Shown here: one piece after another, positions 6,516-7,058 of the stretch
Layout of the letters: the number at the start of each line of letters is the position of its first letter
How positions within the stretch are numbered: position 1 is the first letter of the stretch
DNA from: Bacteroidales bacterium
GTDB lineage: Bacteria; Bacteroidota; Bacteroidia; Bacteroidales; Tenuifilaceae
Length of the DNA: 7,058 nucleotides
NCBI GenBank assembly: GCA_008933525.1
Contig: WBUV01000164.1
Location: forward strand, 1 to 7,058
Direction: 5' to 3'
Made by a program: the position numbers and the translations under genes
Notes under the pieces: generated by a model
Database searches by the model: none
What the model was told of the DNA's origin: nothing
The model's input: only the letters and a program-made list of their open reading frames with translations

Positions 6516-6534
6516 CCCTGAACTTGTTTCAGGG
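6516..6534 (+). repeat. REP-like hairpin, left unit
   Basis: CCCTGAACTTGTTTCAGGG is a perfect hairpin: 7-bp arms (6516-6522 and 6528-6534) around a CTTGT loop. Its core CTGAACTTGTTTCAG recurs in inverted orientation at 6555-6569. From memory, palindromes with this core are dispersed in many Bacteroidota genomes; copy number here cannot be counted from one window. Confidence 0.75.
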
Positions 6535-6547
6535 CCTCATTTTATAA

Positions 6548-6576
6548 TGTCATGCTGAAACAAGTTCAGCATGACA
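6548..6576 (-). repeat. REP-like hairpin, right unit
   Basis: This is a perfect hairpin with 12-bp arms (6548-6559 TGTCATGCTGAA and 6565-6576 TTCAGCATGACA) and a 5-base loop. Read on the minus strand it carries the same 15-base core and loop as the left unit, but the two base pairs next to the core are TG/CA where the left unit has CC/GG, so pairing is kept although the bases differ. It lies 14 bases before the purE stop codon on the plus strand, that is, just after the gene on its own strand. Confidence 0.75.
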
Positions 6577-6589
6577 GGGCTATATAACA

Positions 6590-7058
6590 CTAGTTTGTTT
6601 TATTCTTAAATTTAACGTTTGCGAGCTCCTTGTTTGCCTTCACCACCTTATCGCCAAGAGTTTTCTTGAATTCAATCATGGCCTTTTGAATTTCGGGTTC
6701 TCCTGTTCCAATTATTTGAACAGCCAAAATTCCTGCATTGCGAGCGTTATCCAACGCAACTGTAGCTACAGGAATACCGGCAGGCATTTGTAAAATTGAT
6801 AGGATTGAGTCCCAGCCATCAATTGAGATAGATGACTTAATTGGTACGCCAATTACTGGGAGTGGAGTAAGTGCAGCAACTACACCAGGAAGGTGTGCGG
6901 CACCACCAGCACCAGCAATTATAACCTTTACGCCTCGAGTGTGTGCATTGCGGGCAAAATCGAGCACTAGGTCGGGAGTGCGATGCGCCGATAGCGCATT
7001 AATCTCGAACGGAATGTTCAACTCATCAAGGAATTTGGCAGCCTCCTCCATAATAGGC
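6590..7058 (-). CDS. purE: N5-carboxyaminoimidazole ribonucleotide mutase, N-terminus outside window
   Basis: PurE interconverts N5-CAIR and CAIR in de novo purine synthesis, in the cytoplasm. The visible 155 residues cover all but the first 15 or so. The Met at 7051 is internal: the frame is open to the edge of the window and the local sequence PIMEEAAKFLDEL matches the PurE helix that follows the missing GSDSD substrate-binding loop. Visible class I signatures are the SAHRTP motif, with the catalytic His, the Gly-rich AGAGGAAHLPGVVAA segment and PVIGVPI. QMPAGIPVATVALDNARNAG is the following conserved block, and the lysine-rich tail ends at the TAG at 6592-6590. The stop codon overlaps the right arm of a 10-bp inverted repeat, so the last few residues may have been shaped by insertion of that repeat. 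Confidence 0.96.
   Translation of the reverse strand, partial: PIMEEAAKFLDELNIPFEINALSAHRTPDLVLDFARNAHTRGVKVIIAGAGGAAHLPGVVAALTPLPVIGVPIKSSISIDGWDSILSILQMPAGIPVATVALDNARNAGILAVQIIGTGEPEIQKAMIEFKKTLGDKVVKANKELANVKFKNKTN

Larger units (their letters stand above)
6485..6591. repeat. 107-bp nested inverted-repeat element
   Basis: AGTGTTATAT at 6485-6494 and ATATAACACT at 6582-6591 are perfect 10-bp inverted complements that enclose two further hairpins of opposite orientation (6516-6534 and 6548-6576), with a small CATT/AATG dyad at 6538-6549 between them. The right arm runs into the first two bases of the purE stop codon. The whole fills nearly all of the purE to PorV-like gap. It could be a small non-autonomous mobile repeat or a paired REP-type element; on the RNA level it can fold as a long cloverleaf-like structure after the purE stop. 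Confidence 0.6.

Noticed and set aside
1..7058. Defence system, phage, CRISPR array or toxin-antitoxin module
   Set aside because: The small XRE gene could suggest a toxin-antitoxin or phage region, but its partner is a DUF2975 membrane protein, and no nuclease, integrase, direct-repeat array or toxin-like gene is present.

Overview
The window looks like chromosomal housekeeping and cell-envelope DNA from a member of the Bacteroidota, probably Bacteroidales or a close relative. The evidence is a NUDIX gene head to head with a Bacteroidota-type pyrE, a PorV-like outer-membrane protein paired with a large helix-hairpin-helix/beta-barrel protein, starts without Shine-Dalgarno sequences, AT-rich DNA, and two matches to the Bacteroidota -7 promoter element TAnnTTTG. 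No rRNA, tRNA, CRISPR array, insertion sequence or phage gene was seen.

Positions 1-1490 are very tightly packed. The 3' end of a thioredoxin-like gene (+) meets a NUDIX hydrolase gene (-) with stop codons overlapping in CTAG. The NUDIX gene meets pyrE (+) with start codons overlapping inside the palindrome GCCATGGC. The NUDIX gene therefore has no private flanking DNA at either end, and its best promoter candidate lies inside pyrE.

Positions 1491-2596 hold a stand-alone NmrA-like NAD(P)-binding protein (+) and a short convergent spacer containing an 11-bp hairpin. Positions 2597-3349 (-) encode a four-helix DUF2975 membrane protein followed 3 bp later by a small XRE-type regulator, a recurrent pair in Firmicutes and Bacteroidota. 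The membrane protein most likely starts at 3349, not at the most upstream ATG at 3442. The 211 bp from 3350 to 3560 are AT-rich and noncoding, with one candidate -7 element.

Positions 3561-6454 (-) form a two-gene outer-membrane unit with a 5-bp gap: a PorV/PorQ-like barrel, then a 686-residue exported protein with a degenerate ComEA-like helix-hairpin-helix region and a long beta-rich C-terminal part ending in Phe. Its function is unknown, and it is the best candidate here for an undescribed system. The 135-bp gap from 6455 to 6589 is dominated by nested inverted repeats: two REP-like hairpins in opposite orientation, with compensated stem changes, inside a further 10-bp inverted repeat that touches the stop codon of purE. 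The window ends inside purE (-), which lacks its N-terminus.

The genes do not form one pathway. pyrE and purE are unrelated nucleotide-synthesis genes, the NUDIX enzyme probably has a housekeeping role, the XRE/DUF2975 pair is a likely regulatory module, and the PorV-like/HHH pair is a likely envelope module.
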